From Humulus lupulus (Eukaryota; Streptophyta; Magnoliopsida; Rosales; Cannabaceae), in the NCBI RefSeq assembly GCF_963169125.1, contig NC_084795.1:261511042-261575041 (forward strand): a stretch of 64,000 bases of DNA, given 5' to 3'. Positions 1 through 12,287 of this stretch are shown piece by piece. The notes below the pieces were generated by a model. It did no database searches. It had not been told where the DNA came from and saw only the letters and a list, made by a program, of their open reading frames with translations. Within the stretch, counting starts at the first letter, position 1. Each line of letters starts with the position of its first letter. The position numbers and the translations under genes are program-made.

Positions 1-292
1 AGGACCATTTAAGATCCTGGAGAGGACAGGTCAAGTGGCCTATAGGTTGGCCTTACCACCGGCACTGTCGACCGTACACACTGTATGTCATATGTCGGCC
101 CTTTTGAAATATGTGTCACACGTGACACATGTGTTGAGTTACGAAGATCTGGAGCTTGGGGCAGATCTCTCTTATAAGGACCAGCCAGTCCAGATACTTG
201 ACCAAAGGACAAGGTCATGAGAAACAAAACTATACATTTGGTTAAGGTGTTATGGAGGAAAAGCAAGGTCGAGGAAGCGACCTGAGAGCTGG
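1..292 (+). pseudogene. Tekay-type gypsy integrase C-terminus and chromodomain remnant
   Basis: This is the 3' end of a Ty3/gypsy polyprotein entering from outside the window. The reading frame shows a GPF-ILER-G--AYRLALP block and then an H(M/V)S-L-KYV block, as in the integrase C-terminus of Tekay/Del chromoviruses. It is followed by YKDQPVQILDQ and, after a stop at about 218, remnants of LVKVLW and VEEAT, which mark the family chromodomain tail. The same region of the complete element (39000-39300) aligns throughout. The tail stops abruptly: the last part of the chromodomain and the polypurine tract present at 39300-39374 are missing, and the LTR begins directly at 293. It is a dead fragment. 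The identification rests on family-typical motifs and on the full copy in this window. Confidence 0.85.
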
Positions 293-910
293 TGTAATGC
301 CCTAAAATCCATAATAAGGTTCAGGACCCTGATTAGGTGGCTGGGAGGGCCATAATTGATTTATTATGCCATTAAATGATTATATGCATTTTTATGTGAA
401 TTATATTACAATATGATGATAAATGCATGCATATGGGTCCATTTTTAATTATAAGGGAATTTTGGTAATTTGGCCATTGAGGGCATACTTTTGTATTTTC
501 ATGCATGTGGGTGAATTATGATTAATACCACATTATATGTGGATATTTTCAATCCATTCGGCATGAGACGATCAGGGAATGTAAGTTTTCAGTCTGGTCA
601 TAACATGGTTAATTTCGGGGCTTGAGGTGAGTCTCGGGGTAATTTGAAGATTAAAACATTGCCGAAAATTAAACGGTAATGGGATATGATTTATTGGCAT
701 TTGAGAATATTGAGAATAATGGGAATTGGAAGGTGTTAATTATGATTAACGAGATAGGTGGGAAATGACGATTTTGCCCTTGGTGGCTATTAAGGCTTTT
801 ATTTAGGCATGAGGGCATTTAGGTCTTTTCACCCTAAACTTATAATTAGCCATTAGAAGGTTGTGGAAGTGAACCAAAAATAGAGTCGCCTTTAACTTCT
901 CCCGTACATT
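293..910 (+). mobile_element. truncated Tekay LTR (5' part of a 3' LTR)
   Basis: The LTR starts TGTAATGCCCTAAAATCC and follows the same order as the LTR at 39375: the GGGAGGGCCATAATTGATTTATTATG block, the ATGCATGCAT block, CGGCATGAGACGATC and TAATTATGATTAACG. It follows the fragment at 1-292 in the correct order to be that element's 3' LTR. Similarity ends near 905-915, where sequence of opposite orientation begins, so about three quarters of the LTR is missing. The right junction is uncertain by some 10 bases. Confidence 0.8.
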
Positions 911-2206
911 GATTAAGAAAGATGACCCTCGAGCATGATCTTGTCCCGAGCCCTAGCGTACACCTAGTCACAACCATGACAAAGGATTCCATCAATAATC
1001 AATGAATAAAGGTTTCCAGACCAAGTTCAAGCCTTCAGAACATTGAATTCCACCAAACACGATAGTGGAATCGATCCCGAGCACATAAGGTTGAGTTCTC
1101 GCACTCAAAACCTTCTCGAGCCAAAAATACCCTTAAGAGTTGCGGCCCTAAGCCCCCCATGTCACGGCCCGCCCTCCTTCTTGGCTCCCATCTGTTCTAG
1201 AGGGCCACGACACACCAAAAACATAGTCGCTGCTTGGCCCCTTCGAACCACGAAAAATCTCCATACCAAATTTCAACCAAATTAACCCAAAACCATCCCA
1301 ACAACATAATTTAACTATCGCAATAATTCTAATATGTTCCCAGCAATAAAACCTAATAGAAAGCTAGATCAAAATCTCATCCAAAACTCAAATTCAACCT
1401 TTAACTTCAAAGACCCAAGAACACTAAAACTCAGAATTTAAATGCTAAATCCATTATTCAAAGCTTACCTCAAACTCTGTTTGAATCCACTAGCTAATAC
1501 TTAGCTAATCTCCAAGTCTAGTGCTCCAATTCTTGTGAACCTAGCCCAAAACTCCATTGGTTCAATGGTTAGCTTGGAAGGGCTTCTTGAGAGAAATAGA
1601 AGAGAGTAATTGGAGAGGGAGAGTCGGTTCAGGTAGAGCTTCTAAGTATTTCCTCCCTTTTGTCTTATCTAACTTAACTCACTTAAGTTAATCCCAAGGC
1701 TCGGGGTACCAAATACATCCTCGAGGGAAAAATGGTAAATTTTCCCCAATATTCCCTCCTAAACTCTCTAACTTCAAATATATATATGCAATTATTTATT
1801 TCCATAACCCAAATAAATGTCTATTACCCCCAAAATACCCCTAGACTCGCCCCGAGTCGAGTATTGGGTCTCGTTGTGACTTTCCCGCTAGCTTGCTCCC
1901 TAGGATTGCCTCGTGCCGTATGCTGCAAATATATCCACATAATAATATGGTCTCAACAGCTTATCACAAATAATTACATTTATGCCATCAACGGGCCAAA
2001 ATTACAATTATTCCCTTACAAGCTAAACAGGACCTACATGCTTATCTAATACTCATTAACATGCATTTCACATATCCATATAATCATAGGATCATGCATA
2101 TCACATAATCATGCATTTTATCAGTAATTCACATAACTACCAATTATGCCCTCCCGGCACACTAATCAAGGCCCTTAAGCCTTATTAGTATTTTTGGGTC
2201 GTTACA
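911..2206 (-). mobile_element. truncated Tekay LTR, reverse orientation
   Basis: Read on the minus strand this begins TGTAACGACCCAAAAATACT at 2206 and continues with the family blocks: AATAAGGCTTAAGGGCC, GGAGGGCATAATTGG, TTATGTGGATAT and CTCGGGGCGAGTC. Its 3' portion (R/U5 side) is missing. It meets the plus-oriented LTR head-on near 910, so the pair forms an inverted, fused LTR remnant. A GC-rich pocket (1138-1212, GCGGCCCT and GGGCCACGAC) sits where the other LTR copies carry their palindromes. The small open frames here are not genes. Confidence 0.75.
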
Positions 2207-3570
2207 AATAACCTATAGGCCTTGCTATTTGAGGCATAGCAAAAACAATGCACACTACGGCCATTGGAACCAACTTGGTCCTTTTAGGCTTTGTGCTCAT
2301 GCAATAAGCAAGGCACCCCCACACTTTAAGCAAGGCTTCTTTCTTCTCCATAACTCATACAGAGATACATTGTTCTTTGTCATATGAATTCGATTTAATA
2401 CATGACAAGCAGCAAGCAAAGCTTCAACCCACAAATTATAACATAATTTTTCATGTAAAAGAATAGAGTTAATCATCTCCATATAGGTCCTATTCTTTCT
2501 TTCAGCTATTCCATTTTGTTATGGAGTGTATGGTGCAGTGCATTCATGTATAATGTCATGTTGTTCACAAAACACATTGAAATCATTTGAAAAGTATTCA
2601 CCACCTCTATCACTTCTAAGAGTCTTTATTTTCCTTTCTTTTTGATTTTTTGCTTCAGCTTTATAGATTCTAAATGCATTAAATGCCTCATCCTTACTCT
2701 AAAGCAAATACACATTAGTATATCTAGAGAATTCATCTATAAAAGTCATGAAGTATCTATTTCATCCTCTAGTCAACATGCCATTCAATTCACATAAATC
2801 ACTATGTATTAAATCTAGCAAGTTTGAACATCTGTCAACACTTGTAAAAGGTTTCTTTACCATTTTCGATTTAACAGATAATTCACATTTATCATGCTCA
2901 TTAACATCACAATTAACCAATCTACATTTAACAAATCCTTTAATTGTGCTATAACCTATATGAGCAAGTCTATTACGCCACAAAGTAATAGAATTGGAAT
3001 TAACCACATTGCAAGATTTAGATGCCATATCATTATTGTCAATATCAAGAGTACATAGTTTGATCATTCCATCACATGTATAACCCTTTCCCACAAAGTG
3101 TCCAATTTAGTCAAAGTGGATTTACTGAATTCAAACTCCATTTTGATACCGGATTTACTCAATAGACTTCCATTCATAATGTTTCTAGTTATATTGGGAA
3201 CAAAGAAAACATTAGTTATGATCACTTTCTTTCCATTAGTGAAGAACACATCAATGCAACCCTTTACAAGTACCTTGGATCTCTTTTCATTTCCCATTTT
3301 GACTTCAAGTCCCGCCTTTGCACTTTCAAAGGTTTTGAAAAGAGTTTTATCATAGGTTGCATGAATGGTGTCACAAGTTTCTTACCACCATCCTTGCATC
3401 TTTCCTTTGGTTGCATTAACTTCACTCAAGATTGCAATGATCTCAACATCAAATGCATTGATCTCAGTATCTTCACTTTCTTTTGCAATGATATTATCGT
3501 CAATTTCATTGACATGTTCACCTTCTCTTAAGGTTGCATTAGTCTCATCACTACATGCATGAAATATGTC
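2207..3570 (-). pseudogene. Ty1/copia protease-GAG_pre-integrase-integrase fragment
   Basis: On the minus strand the order runs from a degraded protease region (about 3400-3180, with YDKTLFKTFE and a broken DSGA-like site) to the GAG_pre-integrase zinc region (LAHIGYSTIKGF followed by CELSVKSKM, where the usual C-x2-C has decayed) to the integrase core. The core shows DEFSRYTNVYLL, LRSDRGGEYF and GIAERKNRT; the second Asp and the Glu are exactly 35 residues apart, the copia DD35E spacing. Stops interrupt the frame, for example CAA to TAA in the TP-QNG motif near 2520 and another near 2760. RT and RNase H are absent. It is flanked by the LTR ending at 2206 and by a gypsy gag fragment after about 3570, so it is a truncated insertion or a deletion relic. 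Confidence 0.85.
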
Positions 3571-4635
3571 AAACAGGTCTCAGTACATTCATCTGCCTTT
3601 GCAGCTCTCATTGCTTCATTGTAATATTTATCATTGAACACATCTCTAAACTCTGCCCAGTTCAGGGTATTCACATTCCTGGTATGGGATACAACTTCCC
3701 ACCAAATTCGGACGTCCTCCTAAAAAATAAACGTGGCATAGGCCACTCTCTCATTACCAACCACCCCCATGAAGTTCAAGATGGAGGTGGTCATAACCAT
3801 CCATTGCTCAACTCATAGTGGATCACCCCCCCCCCCCCCCCCTCAAAATTAGGAGGGTGTTGCTTTCTGAAGCACTCATATAGAGGCTACCACCTGCTCT
3901 CATCCCCCGGCTACTGCTGTAAAATTGGTACCACGACAGGTTACACAGCTGGTGCAGCATTCCCTGGCATAACCTATTCTCTGAACAAGTGGATCTCCCT
4001 CTATTGTCTCTGTAATCTGGCCTGATGTTCAATAAACATCTGCTACCAATTCTCAGGGGTTGGCGGAGGGTTCTGACCCTAGTCATTATCTTTAGCCTGG
4101 ATCGTGGCACCGACTAGTTCATCAGATTGCCTTGGTAGTAGACTTCCAATTCTATCTGCAATCAATGACTCGGCTCATTAGGAAATAATAACAGTACCCA
4201 ACATCACCCCATGGTCCCAAAACCTTGCAAATAAGCATACATATGCAATAACAATGCTAATAAGCAATTCAATAGCTTTCACATTCAGCAAATGCTAATA
4301 AGGATGTATTTTCACATTCATGCTCAATCATAGTGCTAATAAACACGTTCTTCACATTAACAAGCAAATAACAGTGCTAATAAGCATTTCCCTAGCATTA
4401 AGAAGCAACAGTAGTACTAATAAGCACGTCTTTTATCATTTACATAGCAGTCAAGGGCCAGGCCCTATAAGTATAACTCATGCTTCCTATTCAAGCATGC
4501 AGATAAGGCATATATACTTCAATTAAGAAGTTAAGCACATAATCAAAATAATAGTTACCAAACCCTGAGTCGAGATTATCTTTAGCAGTGAATGTACATG
4601 CCCAACCAATCTTCAAAAACTCTTAAACCCAAATA
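3571..4635 (-). pseudogene. Tekay gypsy gag fragment
   Basis: Read on the minus strand, this follows the primer site at 4636-4647 and matches the gag of the complete element at 34800-35390. Shared pieces include ERVA-ATF, a WEVVS block and FNDKYYNEAMRAAKA (compare FNEKYYNDAIRAAKA at about 35310). The proximal part is low quality: the frame changes repeatedly, and a 17-base C homopolymer (3826-3842) interrupts it. The gag stops near 3570, where copia sequence begins. Protease and RT of this element are missing. Identification is by direct comparison with the better-preserved copy in the window. Confidence 0.75.
3826..3842. repeat. 17-bp poly-C tract
   Basis: This is an uninterrupted run of 17 C in the gag relic. 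It is rare in such AT-rich DNA and could be a sequencing or assembly artefact as well as slippage. A second C-run (about 13-14 bases, broken by one T) lies at about 22015-22028. Confidence 0.9.
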
Positions 4636-4647
4636 GCTCTCATACCA
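4636..4647 (-). promoter_or_regulatory. primer binding site (initiator-Met tRNA type)
   Basis: The reverse complement reads TGGTATGAGAGC, one mismatch from the initiator-Met primer site TGGTATCAGAGC seen at 34356. It lies three bases from the LTR edge at 4651, as expected for the minus-oriented 5' LTR. Confidence 0.8.
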
Positions 4648-4650
4648 AGT

Positions 4651-6911
4651 TATAACGTCCTACTAATCCAGGACTGTTACATGGTGTGTTTTAAATAGTG
4701 CTTCACTCGCTAAATGAGTCATTTGGACTTAAAAGTGTAATTAAAACTAACTCACTGATTATGTATTAAAAATTTTGGTCAAACAGTAACCATTTCATTA
4801 AAAGGATTAAATTTGTGCATGGGATCCGAACAAAGAGTTTATAAACTGATACAAATACAAAAGGAATACAAACAGCTAGCCTAGGCGGAAAAATAAGGGT
4901 TCAACCCTAGTTCCAGTAACTAATCTAGGCCATGGAAGATGAGCATGCCGCATATGTACACTTCGCCCCTGAAGCTCTTAAACTCATGGTTGGTCCAACT
5001 TTTCTTTGCCCATACCTGCACCACATAGCACCCACGAGCCAAGACTCAGCAAGAAAAATAACACATGCTCATAAATAGTTATACAATAGACTATATATCA
5101 TAAATAGCATGCATTGCAGTTATAACCAATACTTAGGCATCCATTCAATCTATTTAAGTAGTCATAGAGCCACACTGTTGCCCATCACACTATTCCCTTT
5201 GGAAACGGCTATGGAGTCGATCAAGCGTAAACTACACTTTATGTTCCAAGCAGCTATAGTCATGCAAGCATATATCATGCTTCCAGGTGGGCCCAGCCAC
5301 AACGGCCTGCGTTCCGCACGCTATTGCCCACCACAGCTGATAAGCCAAGATTTTCCAATCACTTACAAACAAATAAGCATTTATCACCTAATACAGATAT
5401 GTATATTGCAATTCAATCATGTTTAATCAAACATTTCAAGAATGGTTATAACCATGTTCCATAATTGGGTCTTAATCCCTAATCTCAGACCAGGTGCAGT
5501 TTTCTTACCTCAAGTCTTGAGCAAACTAGGTATGACAACCCTGAGTGTGATTCTTTCCTCCCGAGCGTAGCAGTACACCCTAGTCATAACCATAATAAGG
5601 AATATTCATCAATAATTGAACTAATAAAGGCTTCCAGACCAAGTCTTATCCTCCGTAACCTTGAATTTTACTAAATTGGGTAGTAGAACCATTGCCAAGC
5701 CCTTATAGTTGGGTTCCATGACCCAAAACCACATATTTAACTTTCCCCCAATTTGACTCGCGGCGCCTAACTAGGCAAAGAGCCCGCCAAAATTTCCCCA
5801 GCATTTGCGTCGCGGCACAGACCATTAAGGGTGGCGGCGCCAAGGCGGTTCGAGGCACGCTTAGCCTCGAAGGTGTTCATGCAGGCCCGGCGCTCAAACC
5901 AAGTGCCGCGACACTACCCTACAAACCCAGAAAACTAGTGATTTTGTAAAATTTCAACAACCCCAAATCCATCCCAAAACACAGCTTTACACAGAATTGA
6001 CCTTTATAATGGTCCCAACAACACATAGACATAGTAAACAACTTTTAAAACTCAACCAAAACCAAAAATCCAAACTCTCTCCCAATAACACTTACAAAGA
6101 AAAAAAAAGCTCAAAAACTAGAGTTACCACTTACAAAACTCGAATTCTCAGTTGTTCCCCTAGCTAGATAGCTTCTAGATTCACCCAAAACAACTTCAAT
6201 CCCTTCTAAGCTTTGCCTCCAAGCTTGAATTTCACAAGTTTGCCTCAAAACTTCAATGAACACCCACACAAGGGAGAGAAAGGAAGAAACGAGACAGAGA
6301 AAGTGAGAGAGGGGGAGAGTGTTTTCCTTATCTGAGTTAATCAACTCAGCTGGGCATATAATGGTACAAAAGACCAAAATGCCCCTACTCAAAACTTTCT
6401 TCTCAAAGCCCCTCAAGGGCAAAAGGGTCATTAGACACTCTTTTCCCACTAAACCTCCAATTACACTTATTATTCCCAATCAATTCCACCGTTCACGAAA
6501 TATCACTATTTCCCCCAATTACAACTCATACTCCCATGAGTCCCAGTGACTCGCCAAACTCCCCAATCACCCTGAGTCATGTATTAATCCTTGTTGTGAC
6601 TTTACCGCTTCTTTGCTAAAAAGGACTGACTCCTGCCAAATATCTCAAATATATCCAAATAATAATGTAATCACAATCTTATAACACAATATAATCACAA
6701 TTATGCCCTGAACAGGCCAAAATTACAAATACATCCATTTAATTAAAAGGGAGCCTTTACGCACATTTAACACACTTAAACATGCATAATCAATCATATC
6801 ATATCATAATATAACTCATGTAATTTACATATTCACATAAATATTCCAATAATCCCCTCCTGACACACTAATCAAGGCACTAAGCCATATTAGGAACTTT
6901 GGGATGTTACA
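4651..6911 (-). mobile_element. Tekay 5' LTR, reverse orientation
   Basis: On the minus strand it begins TGTAACATCCCAAAGTTCC at 6911 and ends ...GGACGTTATA at 4651; the final CA has become TA. At about 2.26 kb it is close to the 2.42-kb LTR at 31929. It carries the family landmarks: a GC-rich palindrome pocket (5755-5925, with GGCGCC and CGCGGC motifs) and an AG|GTAAGAAAACTGC site (reverse complement near 5490-5512). The primer site and gag follow in the correct direction, so this is a real 5' LTR of a truncated element. Confidence 0.85.
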
Positions 6912-7608
6912 ATGAGAGTACCCAAATAGTTTGGGAGCATTTAGGAATGTGTTTGAGTTAAATATTGGAGCGTCAATATAGAGGCTTCGGTGATGCATCA
7001 CCTCTGGGAGGCGACGCATCACATGACCAAATTTTCATAGACCAGGCGACACGTCACCTGGGCCATTCGTAAATGTGCGTACAGTGACGTGTTTTGCCTC
7101 CAAAATTCAAATTAAAATGCTCTAATATCATTGGTTGAGTCTAATGAGGTTCCTATACTATTTAAAGGGTTCATTTGAGTTAATTGGAGACTTGATCACT
7201 AACCTCTCTCTCTTTTTCTCTCTCTCTAACTTTCAAGATTACTAGTTTTCTCCAAGATATTCAACAAGAAAGCTTGAATTGTATGAAGGATCAAGGTTTG
7301 TGAATCCCAAGGATAAGGCTTGACTTGTATGAAGTATCACGATCTTCAAGATTATAGTAGCTTCAAGAAATTCCAAGGAGAATGTTAGAAATAGAGATAT
7401 TTTGACAACAAATCTACATTTGTGTCAAGCCTATCCACTTTTATGTTTCACATAAATCATTGCTTTGTGATTTTGTGTTTAAAGGATGTTCTTCAAGAAA
7501 GGTCCACTCTACACTTTGATTCTATTGTGTTTATGTAATTTGTGCTTATCTACCTATAGAGTTAGATTACTCGTTGTTTAAGCCTTTAGTTATAATAAAT
7601 CTCCAACA
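6912..7608 (+). mobile_element. LTR fragment of the GATGC-palindrome family, copy 1
   Basis: It is a diverged copy of the sequence at 12288-13101 and of the reverse complement of 14885-15863. Shared features are a cluster of GATGCATCACC/GGCGACGCATC palindromic motifs (about 6990-7060), a TATA-like CTATTTAAAG (about 7158), ACTTGATCACT, a CT-rich stretch and TAGTTTTCTCCAAGA. It ends ...CTCCAACA at 7608. The left part is cut off by the Tekay LTR ending at 6911. Orientation is inferred from the TATA-like box preceding the CT-rich leader. Confidence 0.6.
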
Positions 7609-10534
7609 AAACCCAGGCCTGGGAGTCAAGAGGAGAGAAGTCTCCATGAACCGAGGACAACGAGCAGCATCTCGGTGAATAACAACTACATCGAGTCTGA
7701 TGGGGAAATGGAAGTAAGATTCCCCGAGGATGGTTGCTATGAGCGCATGTAGCCTAACTTGTAAGATAACATCAATGCTCGCAGGAAAATGGTTAGGCCC
7801 GAGGACCTCCCCTAGAGATACCTTACACCAGACCTTCAAGATAACCTTAATGCTCGGAGGAAAGATATGATGCTCGACCAAGGGGACTACTTGACACACA
7901 GTGCAAATAATGATCCTCTCCACTCAGAGTTGGAGAGTTTAAAAAAGATAATGTTGAAGATGGCCAAGAAGCAAGGCCATGACTCAGACTTCGAGGACAA
8001 AGACTGAAAGCCATGTGCCATGTACATCATTGAAGGTCCATTGCCCCGAAGCTTCAAAATGTTAAACATTACTTCGTACAATGGGACGACGGATCTGTCT
8101 GACCACTTGTCAAAGATTAAAATAGTTGATGCCTGTTCACCGTGACTCTATGGACGCAAGATTTCACTGTTTCTCGTTAACCTTGATGGGAGCAGCTGAC
8201 GAATGGTTCAAGAAGCACCGGCAAGGTTACATTCAATCTTGGCCCCAACCATACTCCAAGTTTCAGAGACAGTTTATAGCAGCTTGGAAGGTTAGCTTTG
8301 AGTTTAATGCCTTAGCTAACATCAAGCAAGGACCATTTGAGACCCTCAAAGAGTACATTAAACACTTTAAGGAGGAAGTTGTAAGAAACAAGTGAGTCGA
8401 TGACGGTCAGCAGCTCATGGCCCTACAGGCTGGTATCTGACCAGGTTCTCCACTACGGGATGACATGCAGAGATGCAGATGTAACAGGCTCGACAATTTC
8501 ACACCACATACTACCGCGCAAACAATTGTGATGAGTGCTCCAATGTATCATCTCACTGCTCTGCAAGCCGACTACAGTGCGATACCCACTCGGTACAGAG
8601 TAGCCCCCACTAGATTCAGCGCTTATCAGCTTACTTTTAGTTTTGGAGCAGCTACTCCCACCCAGTCAATAACACTTAGTGAAGGCCCAAGCAGAAGCAA
8701 GTGCGACGAAAATGCAAAGAGGGCAAGAAAACAAAAAGAGCTCTCAAGGAGAGATACACTCCCCCATACTCTGAGTACATCGATCTGCTTCATACTCAGG
8801 AGAATATATTTGTGGCCAAGAAGCAGCAAGTCCACAACCACAACCCATCTGAAGACAGAGCGAGGAGAGAGATGTTGGCAAAATTTTCAAGTACCACAAT
8901 GACATTGGTCACAATACCAAAGAATACCAACAATTACGTGACGAGATAAAGAACCTCATCAAGCAAGGACATCTTCGCTAGTATACCAGGGCTGAGGCAC
9001 ACCCCGCACCAGCTCCTCTTGGAGCATTACCTCTGAATTAGTTGGGCGTGCCTTAAAAAAATCCAGGTCAGGCACCAACAGCCCCATAATCGATAGCCCA
9101 TGGACCACCTTTGGTAAACATATGAGTGGAGACCATCTCAGGAGAACCCAGGTGGGGGGATTATCGAGGAGCTCCTAGAATAGACACACGAGAGCCCTCA
9201 ACCATGGTGATGAGGTGTGTGCACTAGTCCAACTCCTAGCACAGAAGCCTCAGATGACAAACCAAATAATTACTTTCTCCAATGAGGATGCTTGGAGAGT
9301 ACACTTCCCCCACCACAATTTGTTGGTAATCAAGACTCAGATCTCCAACAAAATGGTTGTACAGATCCTAGTGGATAAGTTCAGTGAACATCATGTTCAA
9401 ACCATCCTTCGAGAAGATCAGGCTGACAACAAGCGATCTCTCCTGTGTACTTCGACCCTATATGGCTTCTTGACAGAAGGCTTAATCCCAATTGGGCAGA
9501 TCATGCTACAAGTGACACTTGGAGAGATGCCTTGACAGGCCTTCAAGTATTGAACTTTCATGGTGGTGGATTGCTCATCCGCCTACAATAATGTCTTAAG
9601 CTAACCAGCCCTAGTGGAGTTTGGAACATCCACCTTCATTCAAAATTTGTAAATGAAGTTCCCCACAGACTCGGGGATTGGTACCATGCCCAGGGAACAA
9701 AAAGAGGCCTGCCAATTTTACAATGTGTCACTCAAGCGCCCATAATGGTGATTGTAGCAGTAGCTCCCAAGCACGCTCTTCCAAAGAAGATGGAAGTCTA
9801 GGTTTCCCTCGAGGATCAGGAATCCGAGGAGTTGGATCCTAGAGTTGGAAAAGATAGGACAATCGAGCCCTTGGAGGAGATCTAAGAGGTTGTCGTCATT
9901 GAATCCAACCTAAAAAATAAAATAAAGGTTTGGAAGAACCTCAAGGCAGAACTCCGAGAAGCCTTGATAAGATTTCTCTGCGAGAACCAGGATATTTTTG
10001 CATGGTCTCATGCAAACATGGCGGGTATCGACCCCAACATCATCTGCCATGCCCTATATGTGGACCTTAATGTTGCCCCAATGTAACAAAAAAGAAAGTT
10101 GCTAGACTCGACAAAGGTGGAGGCCCTAAGAGTGGAGGTTGACAAGCATCTTGGGAACAAGTTCATACAAGAGGCTAAATACCCCAAATGGTTGGAAAAT
10201 ATGGTGCTGGTCCCGAAGCCTAATGGGACCTAGAGAACTTATATCGATTTCACCGACCGTAATAAGGCCTGCCCCAAGGACTGCTTCTCCTTGCCAAGGA
10301 TTGACCATATGGTAGATGCTACCTCTAGGTATGAGCTCTTAACGTTCATGGATGCATACTCAGGGTAGAACTAGATCTCCATGCATGTCGTAGGCTAATA
10401 ACACACCAACTTTCGAATAGACAAAAGCGGCTGTTGCTACAACGTGATGCCATTTTCCTTCAAGAATGCAGGGGCCACTTATCAGAGGTCGGTAAACAAA
10501 ATTTTCAAGAACCAACTTGGTCGAAACATGTAGG
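7609..10534 (+). pseudogene. Tat-type gypsy gag-protease-RT relic
   Basis: This is a heavily decayed polyprotein. Gag: around 8030-8400 come SYNGTTDLSDHLS, FSLTLMGAADEWF and LKEYIKHFKEE, the order of retrotransposon gag. Protease: 9270-9535 carries FSNEDAWRVHFPHHNLLVI and VQILVDK, where Tat-type elements have VLVDGGSS, so the Asp motif is altered. RT: 9890-10530 shows IFAWSHANMAGID, NKACPKD, LPRIDHMVDAT, FMDAYSG, MPFSFKNAGATYQR and GRNM. Many stops and frame changes occur, with unmatched leader-like sequence at 7610-7990. RT ends inside the fingers/palm region, just before the position of the YVDD motif, where a foreign LTR begins at 10535. RNase H and integrase are not found downstream. Confidence 0.8.
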
Positions 10535-11355
10535 TGTAGTGATAATATTCAATCAGATATGTGCAAGTGCACACAGTCACAAAACAAGTAATAAAGTGAT
10601 AAGCATACAAGATCGTCTCCACAGGGATTGCAAATTAAAAATAAATCCGTCAATTAATTTACCAAACAATTACATAAGAGTAGCCAAATTAAATTGTTTG
10701 GATGTTTGGAAGCTAACATTATTTGGAATCAATTAAAAATGCTCAAAAATAAACTGCAATGCTAATATAAAAGTGAGATGAAATCGATTGGTTAAAATAG
10801 GCTTGAATTATTAAATCCCTGTCACTTGACCTGTACATTTTGCTGCAGCAAAAGCTCAGCAAACTGCCCAGAGTTAACAAGAATTCAAAACATTTTCATG
10901 AAACTTTTCCAAGACCCATGATATTAATTCTTCCACCTAATTTAACATATTCCTATGCCAATCAAGTTAAAGAACCCAGAATTAAGCATCAATTCATCAT
11001 TGTTACACAAGGAAAATAACACATTCCTATGATATTCAGAAACATAATCTAACAAGATTATCCACTTGTGTCATTCAAATCTATCCATTATATTCAAACT
11101 TCTCAGCACAAATATAACTCAATATCTTGTAATTAGTGATCAAGCTATAACAAGAATTCATCATTAAGCACAATTAAATGAACAATGGGTAAATTAGTAA
11201 AATAAAGTGCTAGAAATTTAGAATTAAGACATAGAGTTCATCAACAATTCAAGCCACAAAAGATTAGCTCGTGGCTAATTTAAAGAGCATAAATCCACTT
11301 TCAATTCTACCCATGAGTATTAAAATTCACAAATCAAAAGAGTAAATACAAATCT

Positions 11356-11387
<32 letters not shown>

Positions 11388-12040
11388 TAAGAACAAAATT
11401 TCTTCAATGGAGATGTAAGATTCCTCTTCTTTTCTCTTCTTGGACTTCTTGTACTTCTCCTTCCTCCTTTGTCTCCGTCCTTCCAGCTCTCTCCAATCTC
11501 TCCAAAAAAATGGCTCCGAAAAAATTCAATAATGGAGACTGTCTTTTTCTCCTCTTTTGCGAGGGTATAAAACCCTATTTTCTCTCTTGCCAAAACTGCC
11601 CTCCAAGCACTCCACATGAGCCCCTCCTTTTTTCTCTAGATTCTTCCTTTTAAAATGCAGCTAACATTCTGATTTTCTTCCACCTCACCACCCTTTGACA
11701 TATCAATTAATGAAATGCCACTTGTCTTTCCATTATATGCTGACTTTTCCTCTTTGATTCCCACTGAATATGCTCCAGCAAATTTTTTTTGCTCCAACAA
11801 ACCTAATATTTACAATAAACAAATAAGAGCCGTTTCATTTTTCATTATTTTTTTTTGACAATTTCATACCTGAATTCCTTTATTACTACATTCAGCTCTA
11901 AAACACCATAAAGGACACAAGAACACAAAAAGGAAAAGAATTAACTAAAAATAACAAAATACACATACTTCACTCAACCTAAGTCTAAAATTATAAGATC
12001 TAAAGTAGGAAAAGTAACACTTTATTAAAGAGTTATTACA
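10535..12040 (-). mobile_element. Athila/Tat-like LTR, reverse orientation
   Basis: The plus strand reads TGTAGTGATAATATTC... to ...GAGTTATTACA, giving TG...CA ends. On the minus strand the end contains CCCTGTGGAGACGATC and a TGTGCACTTGCACA block, typical of the 3' end of Athila/Tat-class LTRs; compare AGTCCTCGTGGGTTCGGCTCG near 45990. A purine-rich tract (AAGTTTGGGGG on the minus strand) abuts the outer edge at 12041, so this is the 3' LTR of a minus-oriented element. It interrupts the RT relic at 10534. It contains an (AG)n microsatellite at about 11358-11387. Confidence 0.65.
11358..11387. repeat. (AG)n microsatellite
   Basis: A near-pure AG dinucleotide run inside the reverse-oriented LTR. 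The same element also carries a CT-rich, AG-rich flank at 11400-11480. Confidence 0.85.
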
Positions 12041-12287
12041 CCCCCAAACTTAAGACATTACTCATCCTCGAGTGATGAGTCTAAAAACATAACACAAAAC
12101 ACAAAAGACACACAAATTGAACGAGAAAAGATTCAAAAGAAAAAGATCAAAGAGAAGACACAACAAGAGAGAATAAACTTTGCTGTGCCAATGCTCAAAG
12201 GGGAAAGCTCTTAGGAATTTTATTTTGAATAAGAGAAGCTGAATTTCAATCTTGCACAAACTTTAAACCAAACTCTTCAAGCATTAA
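12041..12287 (-). mobile_element. 3' untranslated tail and polypurine tract of the reverse-oriented element
   Basis: On the minus strand the sequence next to the LTR reads TTAAGTTTGGGGG, a polypurine tract at the expected place. An AT-rich untranslated tail lies further upstream (12055-12287). No coding match is visible. The fragment ends where the next LTR-like block starts. Confidence 0.55.

Noticed and set aside
7567..8081. Minus-strand open frames over the Tat gag leader
   Set aside because: They are antisense to the recognisable gag region and show no family motif.
10535..12040. A solo LTR with target duplication in the Tat-type RT
   Set aside because: A polypurine tract and untranslated tail follow the outer edge and no matching duplication was found, so it is part of a truncated element.
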